Assembly (NCBI GenBank): GCA_028688175.1
Contig: JAQTYS010000042.1
Span: 1-6,540, forward strand
Direction of reading: 5' to 3'
DNA: 6,540 nucleotides
DNA from: Methanothrix sp.
Lineage (GTDB): Archaea > Halobacteriota > Methanosarcinia > Methanotrichales > Methanotrichaceae
A model generated the notes under the pieces. It did no database searches. It saw only the letters and a program-made list of their open reading frames with translations, and was not told where the DNA came from. Of the stretch, positions 1-5,442 are shown one piece after another. Position 1 is the first letter of the stretch. Every line of letters starts with the position of its first letter. A program made the position numbers and the translations under genes.

Positions 1-1057
1 CGATGTCATGAAGCTCGACGTTGCCGGTGTTGGTGACCTCGTAGGTCCAGGTGACAGGATCGCCAACATTGATGTAAGGACCGGGAACTGACGGAGCGTC
101 GTAGCCGTTGGTGTATTTCTTGATTGCAATGGACGGGGTCTGGCCGAAGTAGTGGCTGTCGTAGCTATTCGTGACCTGATCATTGTCAGGAGAAAGAGCT
201 GTGACTGTGCCGGTGTTATCATACTGGCCGATGGTGGCGATGCCCACTGGTGCAGTGATGATCGGCGCAGTTGCGCCGTGGGCCAACGTGGGGATGGTAC
301 CGACCAACGAAGGCGTAAGACGATTATCGGTGACCTCGATATTATGCAGATCGACGTTGCCCGTATTTTTGACCTCATAGGTCCAGGTGACCGGATCGCC
401 TACGTTGATGTAAGGACCGGGGGCATTCGGAGCGTCATAGCCATTGGTGAATTTCTTTATCTCGACAACCGGGCTTGAATCATAAGTGTATGTAACCTCA
501 AGATGACCGGTTGCATAAGCTCGAGCAGTTCCATCATATGCACCTGTGGTTTCAATTCTGGAATTGGTTAAGGCTCTGGCCGGCAAAGTGATTTTCTCAC
601 CCGGTGTTGTGGCAATAAAGTCAGCCAGATTGGCATAATCCCTGGTCGCGGTGCCTGAGTCAGGTATATCCTCAACCCAGGGCTCATTAGGGGCGAGCAC
701 CTTTGCTTTTGTCATAGTTGCCGTATTAACAAATGTACTTGCGTCAGGCAGAGTAACCGTAATACCAACATCAGAATAGAGCGTTACAGTTATGGGCTCC
801 GTATTTTCCCAATACGCCGTAACAGCCATATGTTGGCGAACGCCCACATCATTTTTAATGCTGATTCTTTTCAACTCGCCAAGCGTTGGATCAAACTTGT
901 CAACAGTATGAGATCCAGACCAGGGGACAAGCTTTTCCGGGGAAATGTCACTGACTACAGTTTTGGTCTTGTCCATGGCGGTTGCCGGTGCTATCATTAA
1001 AATAACTATTAGAGTTAAGGCAAATATATTGCTGGTATTAATACAAATCCCTCCCAT
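1..1057 (-). CDS. Secreted choice-of-anchor E / DUF11-like repeat surface protein (C-terminus off window)
   Basis: The frame stays open from about 1057 to the left edge (352 residues visible, no stop). Residues 1-27 look like a signal peptide: a hydrophobic run (IFALTLIVILMIA) followed by an APATA cleavage site. Residues about 28-195 resemble the choice-of-anchor E domain, with FDPTLGEL near 55-62 and a C-terminal beta edge LEVTYTY. From residue 197 a 112-residue repeat begins (VVEIKKFTNGYDAP... to HYFGQTP), and a second copy starts at 309. Both carry PGPYINVGDPVTWTYEV and NTGNV, typical of DUF11/DUF7507 beta-sandwich repeats in archaeal cell-surface proteins. An extracellular or envelope role is inferred; ligand and anchor are unknown because the C-terminus is missing. 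The start is uncertain: ATG at 1057 or 1069 lacks a good Shine-Dalgarno, while GGGAGGG at 1055-1049 sits 6 bases before an in-frame ATT (1042). It lies just downstream of a paralogous gene, probably in one transcript. Confidence 0.85.
   Translation of the reverse strand, partial: MGGICINTSNIFALTLIVILMIAPATAMDKTKTVVSDISPEKLVPWSGSHTVDKFDPTLGELKRISIKNDVGVRQHMAVTAYWENTEPITVTLYSDVGITVTLPDASTFVNTATMTKAKVLAPNEPWVEDIPDSGTATRDYANLADFIATTPGEKITLPARALTNSRIETTGAYDGTARAYATGHLEVTYTYDSSPVVEIKKFTNGYDAPNAPGPYINVGDPVTWTYEVKNTGNVDLHNIEVTDNRLTPSLVGTIPTLAHGATAPIITAPVGIATIGQYDNTGTVTALSPDNDQVTNSYDSHYFGQTPSIAIKKYTNGYDAPSVPGPYINVGDPVTWTYEVTNTGNVELHDI
134..469 (-). repeat. First complete 112-residue DUF11-like repeat unit (336 bp)
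   Basis: This is one complete in-frame unit, residues 197-308 of the partial surface protein. The next unit begins at 133 and continues past the left edge. Aligning 1-133 with 337-469 by hand gives an offset of exactly 336 bases, no gaps, and roughly 80% nucleotide identity. The best-conserved part is the segment encoding PGPYINVGDPVTWTYEV, so the array probably arose by tandem duplication and continues leftwards. Confidence 0.85.
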
Positions 1058-1058
1058 C
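1047..1058 (-). promoter_or_regulatory. Ribosome-binding motif of the repeat surface protein gene
   Basis: Read on the minus strand this is GATGGGAGGGAT, containing a strong GGGAGGG Shine-Dalgarno. The same 12-mer occurs at 1733-1744 in front of the paralogous gene. Here no ATG, GTG or TTG in frame follows at a normal distance; the codon 6 bases downstream is ATT. So either translation starts at the ATG inside or upstream of the motif, or an ATT start is used. Confidence 0.5.
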
Positions 1059-1091
1059 AGGCTGAACATAATTTTGAGTTCGAGCCATTTA

Positions 1092-1727
1092 TCACTCCCT
1101 TCCCTCTGAAGGGGAATATTCATAAATTATACAAATCGATGCATTTGCTTGAGGAATTACCCGGGTCATGATGACTTCATCTGATTGAATTGAGTTTAGC
1201 GTAGTTACAGATATTGGAAGAACAATATTATCTCCAGATGATGAACCAAGGAAATCCTCAAGCGATTCTAGAGCATATATCTGGAATTTATTGTCCGATT
1301 CGTTAAGGGACATTTCCTCTGATGGATTTAATAACAATGTTCTGTTTTCTCTCGAAGCAAGAACCAGGACCGTCTTATTCGGAAGCACCAAAGATAGGTT
1401 TCCCTGTACATCAACGGTTACGTTTGCAGAATTATTTCCTTGATTGGAGATTTTAAGATAGTAATTGGGATTATAACTCACACTTAATTTTCCGCTTATC
1501 AATTCACCCAGCCCAGGATCGAACCTGGGAAGGCTCGCATTATCCGACCATCCTGCATTGCTTATTGGATGATCATAGCAATAAATAAGGTCCACACCCA
1601 TGCATAAACCTGAAGCAAGAAAAAAGGTTATTATTACAAAAGAGATATATCGGTAATATAATATAACTCTATCTATCCTATTTATGCACTCAGATATCAT
1701 AAATCTCTCGTCTATGCAACCAGTCAC
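1092..1727 (-). CDS. Small secreted choice-of-anchor E-like protein, sequon-rich
   Basis: This encodes 211 residues if read from the GTG at 1727, chosen because GGGAGGG (1741-1735) lies 7 bases upstream; an in-frame ATG at 1748 would add 7 residues but places the Shine-Dalgarno inside the gene. Residues about 27-44 form one hydrophobic segment (signal peptide or anchor); no lipobox is seen. The rest resembles the first domain of the next gene: FDPGLGEL (69-76) matches FDPTLGEL, and the C-terminal DFLG...G..I.LP...Y.YSP pattern matches DFIA...GEKITLP...YTYDSSP. Unlike its neighbour it has no repeats and ends after this domain. It has eight N-X-S/T sequons (NAS, NNS, NVT, NLS, NKT, NRT, NES, NAS), which suggests a heavily N-glycosylated exported protein. 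Function unknown. The gene is more AT-rich than the repeat region downstream. It is probably co-transcribed with the following surface gene, whose start is 22-34 bases further on. Confidence 0.75.
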   Translation of the reverse strand: MTGCIDERFMISECINRIDRVILYYRYISFVIITFFLASGLCMGVDLIYCYDHPISNAGWSDNASLPRFDPGLGELISGKLSVSYNPNYYLKISNQGNNSANVTVDVQGNLSLVLPNKTVLVLASRENRTLLLNPSEEMSLNESDNKFQIYALESLEDFLGSSSGDNIVLPISVTTLNSIQSDEVIMTRVIPQANASICIIYEYSPSEGRE

Positions 1728-1732
1728 AAGAC

Positions 1733-1744
1733 ATCCCTCCCATC
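1733..1744 (-). promoter_or_regulatory. Shine-Dalgarno that decides the GTG start at 1727
   Basis: On the minus strand this reads GATGGGAGGGAT. GGGAGGG is 7 bases upstream of the GTG at 1727. The 12-mer is identical to the one at 1047-1058 in front of the paralogous gene, so the two leaders share ancestry or a shared translational signal. Confidence 0.65.
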
Positions 1745-1748
1745 TCAA

Positions 1749-1771
1749 GCGAATATATCAGAGATACTCGC
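1749..1771 (-). promoter_or_regulatory. Leader hairpin / imperfect 23-bp palindrome upstream of the small surface gene
   Basis: The sequence is palindromic at 9 of 11 arm positions. As minus-strand RNA it can form an 8-bp stem, GCGAGUAU with AUAUUCGC (one G-U pair), with a 7-base loop. It ends 4 bases before the GATGGGAGGGAT motif. It could be an mRNA structure that modulates translation or a DNA operator; the sequence does not decide. Confidence 0.45.
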
Positions 1772-1871
1772 ACTAGCTTTTTTGCCGAATGGTTCGAATA
1801 TTCTCTTCAATACCCGACTCATTCAGAGTTAAGCCGTCTTTCACAATAGGTAACCTTGTTTTACAAAAACA

Positions 1872-1879
1872 TATATAAA
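1872..1879 (-). promoter_or_regulatory. Putative TATA box for the leftward surface genes
   Basis: On the minus strand this reads TTTATATA, close to the methanogen TATA-box consensus. A start site about 25 bases downstream would fall near 1849 and give a leader of roughly 120 bases before the GTG at 1727, containing the 1749-1771 hairpin. No closer convincing TATA box was seen. The element also reads as TATATAAA on the plus strand, but no plus-strand gene follows. Confidence 0.5.
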
Positions 1880-2067
1880 ACTTATCTGAATATTACTGTT
1901 GTAATTATTTATTCAAGTCGCCAATAGGACCCAACACAGTCAAATTAAAGAGCTTAGGATTAAATATCTTTAAATTGATAATAGAGATTAAATGTAACTT
2001 AATATCCTAAAGAATAAACACATTAGAACATGAACCAATCGAATGCCAATCGAAGCTGATAACAGAA

Positions 2068-2108
2068 GAAATAAGAAAAATTAGCACGGATTTTGCATAA
2101 TCTGCTAA
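2068..2108 (-). terminator. Hairpin plus T-tract terminating the ribH-aminotransferase operon
   Basis: On the minus strand TTAGCA (2108-2103) pairs perfectly with TGCTAA (2086-2081). An inner GATT/AATC stem adds 4 pairs beyond a 2-base bulge, leaving an ATGCAA loop. It is followed by the T-rich run TTTTTCTTATTTC (2080-2068). It lies 20 bases past the aminotransferase stop codon. Confidence 0.6.
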
Positions 2109-2127
2109 AAATAAGCACAATTGAATT

Positions 2128-3264
2128 CTATTTCACAATTATCTTCATCCTTTCTAAAGCTTGTCTGATTCGGCTTTGAGATATGGCATAAGAGAGACGG
2201 ACATAATCCGCACCTCCAGGTCCAAAGGCCGATCCAGGCGTAGCTGCGATAAGAGCTTCTTTAAGCAGTTTATCTGTAAAGGCATCTCCTCCGTCCAATG
2301 CAGATACATCCGGAAATAGGTAGAAAGCTCCACCAGGAACGTTGCATGGTATTCCCAGATCCTTAAGGCCCTCTACCAGTATATCGCGACGGATCTTAAA
2401 CTCCGCCACCATAGAAGCGATTTCTTCCTGCGGCCCCTGCATCGCGGCAACTCCCGCACTCTGCACAAATGTTGTGGCCTGAGATACGGAGTGAGAGAGC
2501 AGTCTTATCACCCATTTCATGGTCTCTTTGGGGCCGGTAAGGTACCCCAAACGCCATCCTGTCATGGCATAAACCTTGGAGAACCCGTTAATAGTTACGG
2601 TTCTATCCTCCATTCCTGCCATTGAGCCTATGCTGATGTGCTCGCGATCATAAATGATCTTCTCGTAGATCTCATCGGAGATGACGAACAGATTGTGATC
2701 GACAGCCAGATCGGAAATCTCCTCCAAGGCCTTGCGATCGAATACGGATCCGGTGGGATTAGAGGGAGAGTTGACGATGATGAGACGCGTCTTGGAATTG
2801 ATGCTTTCTGCGATATTTTGCGGCATAAAATTGCCGTCCACCCTTCCCCAGGCAACCCGCCCTCCGGCAAAAGCTACGCAGGGCTCATAGCTCACCCAGG
2901 AGGGGCCGATGAGAAGGCATTCATCGCCTTCTGAAAGCAGCGCTTGAATTGCGGCAAATACCGCCATCTTGGCACCCGGAGTCACTACGACATCATCAGC
3001 AGTCGCATTGAGTAAATTTTCCCGGACTAGCTTTTCGGCAATGGCCTGCCGCAACTGTGGAATGCCCGCTGTAGGAGCATAGCGCGTCTCGCCCTTTCTG
3101 ATAGAGCTGCAGCCCGCCTCGACAATATGCTTGGGGGTATCAAAATCAGGTTCACCCACACCCATATCTATGATGTCCTGACCGCCGGCAGCCAGCTTTT
3201 TGGCCATTGCGGAGATCTTCAAGGTGGTCGATTCTTGAATAGAGGCCATTCGGTCAGAGACCAT
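2128..3264 (-). CDS. Class I pyridoxal-phosphate aminotransferase, aspartate aminotransferase-like
   Basis: This is a 378-residue fold-type I aminotransferase that moves an amino group between an amino acid and a 2-oxoacid (aspartate or aromatic amino acids with 2-oxoglutarate are likely) in the cytoplasm. Visible hallmarks are GVGEPDF (35-41), PSWVSYEP with W123 stacking on the cofactor, NSPSNPTG with N169, SDEIYE with D197 and Y200, the Schiff-base lysine K230 in NGFSKVYAMTGWRLGY with R238, and R356 in YVRLSYA, which binds the substrate carboxylate. No key residue is missing and the length is normal. I chose the ATG at 3264 because it lies 4 bases past the ribH stop, with GGTGGTG about 8 bases upstream; a longer frame to 3348 would only overlap ribH and add a non-homologous-looking N-terminus. 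Another ATG lies at 3249. The gene is co-transcribed with ribH. Exact substrate cannot be read from sequence; tyrosine or aromatic activity is an alternative. Confidence 0.9.
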   Translation of the reverse strand: MVSDRMASIQESTTLKISAMAKKLAAGGQDIIDMGVGEPDFDTPKHIVEAGCSSIRKGETRYAPTAGIPQLRQAIAEKLVRENLLNATADDVVVTPGAKMAVFAAIQALLSEGDECLLIGPSWVSYEPCVAFAGGRVAWGRVDGNFMPQNIAESINSKTRLIIVNSPSNPTGSVFDRKALEEISDLAVDHNLFVISDEIYEKIIYDREHISIGSMAGMEDRTVTINGFSKVYAMTGWRLGYLTGPKETMKWVIRLLSHSVSQATTFVQSAGVAAMQGPQEEIASMVAEFKIRRDILVEGLKDLGIPCNVPGGAFYLFPDVSALDGGDAFTDKLLKEALIAATPGSAFGPGGADYVRLSYAISQSRIRQALERMKIIVK

Positions 3265-3268
3265 TTCG

Positions 3269-3679
3269 CTAGACACCACCCATGTTCTGCAAGAGCTTGA
3301 CAGCCGCCTCGACCGCCCGCTTGGCATAATCCACTCGCTTATGGGCATCCGGCCGGGACATCTTGGGACCGGTGATGCCCAGAGTCACAGGCTTATCATG
3401 CTCTAACGACAGATCCATCAGCTTTCGGGCCGCTTGCGAGACCACAATTTCATCATGGGCGGTCTCCCCCTGAATGACGCAACCGATTGTCACGACAGCA
3501 TCAATATCCTCGCGACGAAGCAGCTTCTTGACCATGAAGGGCATGTCATAAACGCCAGGAACATAAATGACTGTGGCGACCTCTGCTCCCAGGAACCGGG
3601 CATGCTCCCTGCCCAAAAGCTCCATCTGATAGGTGATGTCCCTATTGAACTCCGAGACGACGAAACCAAGTCTTGCCAT
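3269..3679 (-). CDS. ribH: 6,7-dimethyl-8-ribityllumazine synthase, archaeal type
   Basis: The 136-residue enzyme condenses 5-amino-6-ribitylamino-uracil with 3,4-dihydroxy-2-butanone 4-phosphate to give the riboflavin precursor lumazine. Family motifs are in order: FN (11-12) near the N-terminus, VPGVYDMP (40-47), GCVIQGETAHDE (66-77) with the expected catalytic histidine H75, PVTLGITGPKM, and a C-terminal helix VDYAKRAVEAAVKLL. The GCVIxGETxHDE motif separates it from the paralogous archaeal riboflavin synthase. Lumazine synthase normally forms pentamers or 60-mers. The ATG at 3679 is preceded by GGAG only 3 bases away; a TTG at 3688 would add three residues and is a real alternative. It is first in a two-gene operon with the aminotransferase and diverges from ilvE. 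In a methanogen its substrate is also used for coenzyme F420, so flux here is shared with deazaflavin synthesis (established pathway; link to this locus inferred). Confidence 0.93.
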   Translation of the reverse strand: MARLGFVVSEFNRDITYQMELLGREHARFLGAEVATVIYVPGVYDMPFMVKKLLRREDIDAVVTIGCVIQGETAHDEIVVSQAARKLMDLSLEHDKPVTLGITGPKMSRPDAHKRVDYAKRAVEAAVKLLQNMGGV

Positions 3680-3726
3680 AAGCTCCAAACCCCGTTAAAA
3701 GTAGGCACCTTCCTTCCTTGCTTCTC

Positions 3727-3733
3727 TAATAAA
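3727..3733 (-). promoter_or_regulatory. Putative TATA box for the ribH operon
   Basis: On the minus strand this reads TTTATTA within GGGTTTATTAGAG. A start about 26 bases downstream falls near 3703 and leaves a leader of roughly 24 bases before the ATG at 3679. It is the best TATA-like element in the 121-base divergent gap. Confidence 0.4.
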
Positions 3734-3762
3734 CCCATCGATTCACTTTACGATCAAAATGC

Positions 3763-3769
3763 ATTTATC
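3763..3769 (+). promoter_or_regulatory. Putative TATA box for ilvE
   Basis: ATTTATC within ATGCATTTATCC is preceded by A-rich sequence that could serve as the BRE. A start site about 25 bases downstream would be near 3791, giving a very short leader before the ATG at 3801. It overlaps the left arm of the 3768-3788 dyad. Confidence 0.35.
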
Positions 3770-3788
3770 CTCGGCAATTGTCCGAGGA
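3768..3788. promoter_or_regulatory. Perfect 7+7 dyad in the ilvE promoter (operator candidate)
   Basis: TCCTCGG (3768-3774) and CCGAGGA (3782-3788) are exact inverted repeats around a 7-base centre that contains CAATTG. The dyad lies between the likely TATA box and the predicted start site, where a bound repressor would block transcription. A hairpin in mRNA is less likely if the start site is near 3791. The regulator is unknown. Confidence 0.5.
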
Positions 3789-3800
3789 CGAGGGTGCCCT

Positions 3801-4673
3801 ATGAGCTTAATTTATCTTAACGGAAAGTTTGTTCCGGCGGAACAAGCTGCAGTTTCGGTCTTTGATCACGGATTTCTCTATGGAGACGGAGTCTTCGAGG
3901 GGATAAGGGCCTATGGGGGGCGCGTCTTCCGGCTTGAAGATCACGTAAGGAGGCTCTTCGACTCGGCAAAGGCCATCTTGCTCTGCGTTCCTATGAGCGA
4001 GGAGGAGATGTGCGAGGCAATCCTGGAGACGCTGAGGAAGAATAATCTGCGCGATGCTTATATCCGACCAATTGTAACCCGAGGCTTCGGCGACCTGGGC
4101 CTGGATCCCAATAAGTGCAGCCTGGCATCGGTCATCATCATTGCTGTCGAATGGGGCGCAATGTATGGAGACCTTTATGAGGTTGGACTTACGGCGATAT
4201 CCGTCTCCGTGCGCAGAAATGCCCCGGACGCCGTGCCGCCCAATATCAAGAGCCTGAATTATCTGAATAATATTCTGGCAAAGATCGAGGCCAACATCAA
4301 GGGCGGCAATGAGGCAATTATCCTCGATTCACGGGGACTGCTGTCAGAAGGAAGCGGAGACAACATATTCGTCATAAAAGGAGGAAAGATCCGCACCCCC
4401 CACACGATAAACAACCTCAAAGGCATAACCAGGGAAGCAGTCATGGAGCTGGCAGAGGCTCGCGGATATGATTTAAAAGAGAGCGATCTGGGACTGTTTG
4501 ACCTTTACACGGCAGACGAGGTCTTCGTTACAGGAACGGCAGCAGAGGTAGCACCCGTTACCAAGGTTGACGGCAGGGTCGTGGGCGACGGCAAGCCGGG
4601 ACCGGTTACCAAGGATCTCATGGCGGCCTTCAAAGAGCTTGCCAGGACCACCGGCACAACCATATTCAAATAA
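3801..4673 (+). CDS. ilvE: Branched-chain amino-acid aminotransferase (class IV PLP enzyme)
   Basis: This 290-residue fold-type IV aminotransferase should carry out the last step of valine, leucine and isoleucine synthesis, transferring the amino group from glutamate to the branched 2-oxoacids. Motifs seen are FDHGFLYGDGVFEGIRAY (21-38), the lysine that holds pyridoxal phosphate, K150 in NIKSLNYLNN, the ILDSRGLLSEGSGDN segment (174-188) with E183, KGITREAVMELA (207-218), and the phosphate-binding VFVTGTAAEVAPV (241-253). Length is normal. I chose the ATG at 3801 because GAGGGTG lies 4 bases upstream and MSLIYLNGKFV is the usual family start; the frame is open to 3759 but without family similarity. 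It diverges from ribH and converges on the YjbQ family gene. D-amino-acid transaminase or aminodeoxychorismate lyase share the fold, but the EGIRAYGG and GTAAEV context favours IlvE. Confidence 0.92.
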   Translation: MSLIYLNGKFVPAEQAAVSVFDHGFLYGDGVFEGIRAYGGRVFRLEDHVRRLFDSAKAILLCVPMSEEEMCEAILETLRKNNLRDAYIRPIVTRGFGDLGLDPNKCSLASVIIIAVEWGAMYGDLYEVGLTAISVSVRRNAPDAVPPNIKSLNYLNNILAKIEANIKGGNEAIILDSRGLLSEGSGDNIFVIKGGKIRTPHTINNLKGITREAVMELAEARGYDLKESDLGLFDLYTADEVFVTGTAAEVAPVTKVDGRVVGDGKPGPVTKDLMAAFKELARTTGTTIFK

Positions 4674-4690
4674 GGTGAAAATTCGAGTTA

Positions 4691-4718
4691 GAGGGGTCTT
4701 CCCCTCATCCAGTTTTTT
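4691..4718 (+). terminator. Hairpin terminator shared by convergent ilvE and YjbQ genes
   Basis: GAGGGG (4691-4696) and CCCCTC (4701-4706) form a perfect 6-bp stem with a TCTT loop. A TTTTTT run follows at 4713-4718 on the plus strand, so it fits ilvE best. The right arm overlaps the stop codon of the minus-strand gene (4705-4707). In the minus direction the run after the stem (AATTTTC) is short, so termination there would be weaker. Confidence 0.6.
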
Positions 4719-5115
4719 CGCACAAATCGGACAGTACTCTCACAAAAATGCTTCTGCGTCTTGGACCATCCAATTCAAAGAAGAGTATCCTCTGCCACAC
4801 ACCCATAATCAGTCTCCCCATCTCAACAGGAATTACAAGGCTATTTCCAAGCAATGTAGCCTGCAAATGAGCATGAGCATTGCCATCCCCCGTATCATGC
4901 AGGTAACCAGCGCCCCGGGGAGCAATTCTCTGCAGAAGACTTAAGATGTCATTAATCAATGCGCCATCTGCTTCATTAATAGTCAACCCCGTAGTTGTAT
5001 GAAGAGAATAGACCAGCAGGATGCCATTTTCTATGCTGCTTTCTTGTAAAGTTCGCAAAACTCGATCTGTGATATCAATAACATCCACTGATTTGCAGGT
5101 TTCAATCTCGATCAT
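4705..5115 (-). CDS. YjbQ / UPF0047 family protein
   Basis: This is a 136-residue member of the UPF0047 family (YjbQ, often named secondary thiamine-phosphate synthase enzyme). Weak thiamine-phosphate synthase activity has been reported for bacterial relatives, but the physiological role is unsettled. Diagnostic motifs are HTTTGLTINE (39-48), YLHDTGDGNAHAHL (71-84), NSLVIPVEMG (91-100) and MGVWQRI...ELDGPRRR (104-121), in the usual order and at normal family length. The histidines and aspartates in the first two motifs form the presumed metal or catalytic centre. I chose the ATG at 5115: AGGA lies 9 bases upstream and MIEIET matches the family start. An in-frame start at 5151 would lie within the predicted promoter. 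It converges on ilvE with only 31 bases between stop codons; no thiamine gene is adjacent, so context adds nothing to its function. Confidence 0.9.
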   Translation of the reverse strand: MIEIETCKSVDVIDITDRVLRTLQESSIENGILLVYSLHTTTGLTINEADGALINDILSLLQRIAPRGAGYLHDTGDGNAHAHLQATLLGNSLVIPVEMGRLIMGVWQRILFFELDGPRRRSIFVRVLSDLCEKTG

Positions 5116-5139
5116 AATAATATATCCTGGAAAGACGCC

Positions 5140-5147
5140 AATATAAG
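5140..5147 (-). promoter_or_regulatory. Putative TATA box of the YjbQ family gene
   Basis: On the minus strand this reads CTTATATT. A start 25-27 bases downstream falls at about 5117, only a couple of bases before the ATG at 5115, which implies a nearly leaderless mRNA. It also argues against the alternative start at 5151. Confidence 0.45.
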
Positions 5148-5174
5148 CCAATCGATTTTGAAGATCTTAAGGGG

Positions 5175-5237
5175 GGATCCGGGTCTATTCATCTCGAGGG
5201 GATGGATGACATAAAATTGTTAAGAAATCCCGGATCC
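5175..5237. other. Nested inverted repeats (candidate structured RNA or regulatory element)
   Basis: GGATCCGGG (5175-5183) and CCCGGATCC (5229-5237) are perfect 9-bp inverted repeats. Within the 45-base gap, TATTCATC (5186-5193) pairs with GATGGATG (5201-5208) in eight pairs, two of them G-U, around a 7-base loop. It lies upstream of the YjbQ family promoter and in GC content stands out from the AT-rich surroundings. Function is unknown; a mobile-element end or a small RNA are possibilities. Confidence 0.4.
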
Positions 5238-5442
5238 ATGAACAGCTTATCATTAATCATATATAAATTTTACTGTATAACGCTTTGAGAATGTCATGCT
5301 GAAGAATTATGTCAGGAAGCTTTGCCATCGGATTGAAAAATGTAGAAGATAAAAAAATACCATGATATAAAAAGATCAATGCTTTTTAGACAGATGCTTA
5401 TTGTACTGGATATTGAAGATAGAATTCCTGAATAGATCATTT

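Larger units (their letters stand above)
1728..2127. other. AT-rich intergenic region between surface gene and aminotransferase
   Basis: These 400 bases hold no credible gene. They contain the leader and TATA box of the leftward surface genes, the terminator of the aminotransferase at the right side, and a 7-bp inverted repeat (TTAGGAT at 1954-1960, ATCCTAA at 2004-2010) with a 43-base gap and no assigned role. The rest is AT-rich sequence without recognisable structure. Confidence 0.6.

Noticed and set aside
1..469. CRISPR-like direct repeats
   Set aside because: The repeats are 336 bp, in frame and protein-coding, with no short repeat-spacer pattern.
152..478. Plus-strand open frames opposite the repeat protein (also 183-380)
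   Set aside because: They are antisense to a well-supported minus-strand repeat protein, have no ribosome binding site, and encode arginine- and aspartate-rich sequence without family features.
1954..2010. 7-bp inverted repeat TTAGGAT/ATCCTAA
   Set aside because: The gap is 43 bases and the surroundings are AT-rich, so a match of this size has a fair chance of being random; it fits no promoter or terminator position.
3265..3348. Longer N-terminus for the aminotransferase starting at 3348
   Set aside because: The extra residues lie wholly within the ribH 3' end in another frame and look unlike the family; the ATG at 3264 has a ribosome binding site and the expected spacing.
3434..3820. Plus-strand 128-codon frame across ribH and the divergent promoter
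   Set aside because: It is antisense to ribH and crosses both promoters; no homologous features are seen.
5116..5260. TPP riboswitch upstream of the YjbQ family gene
   Set aside because: The conserved CUGAGA and downstream thiamine-box elements are absent, and the promoter lies too near the start codon to leave room for an aptamer.
5257..5328. 23-codon minus-strand ORF (MAKLPDIILQHD...)
   Set aside because: It is too short, lacks a ribosome binding site, and such ORFs are expected by chance in AT-rich DNA.
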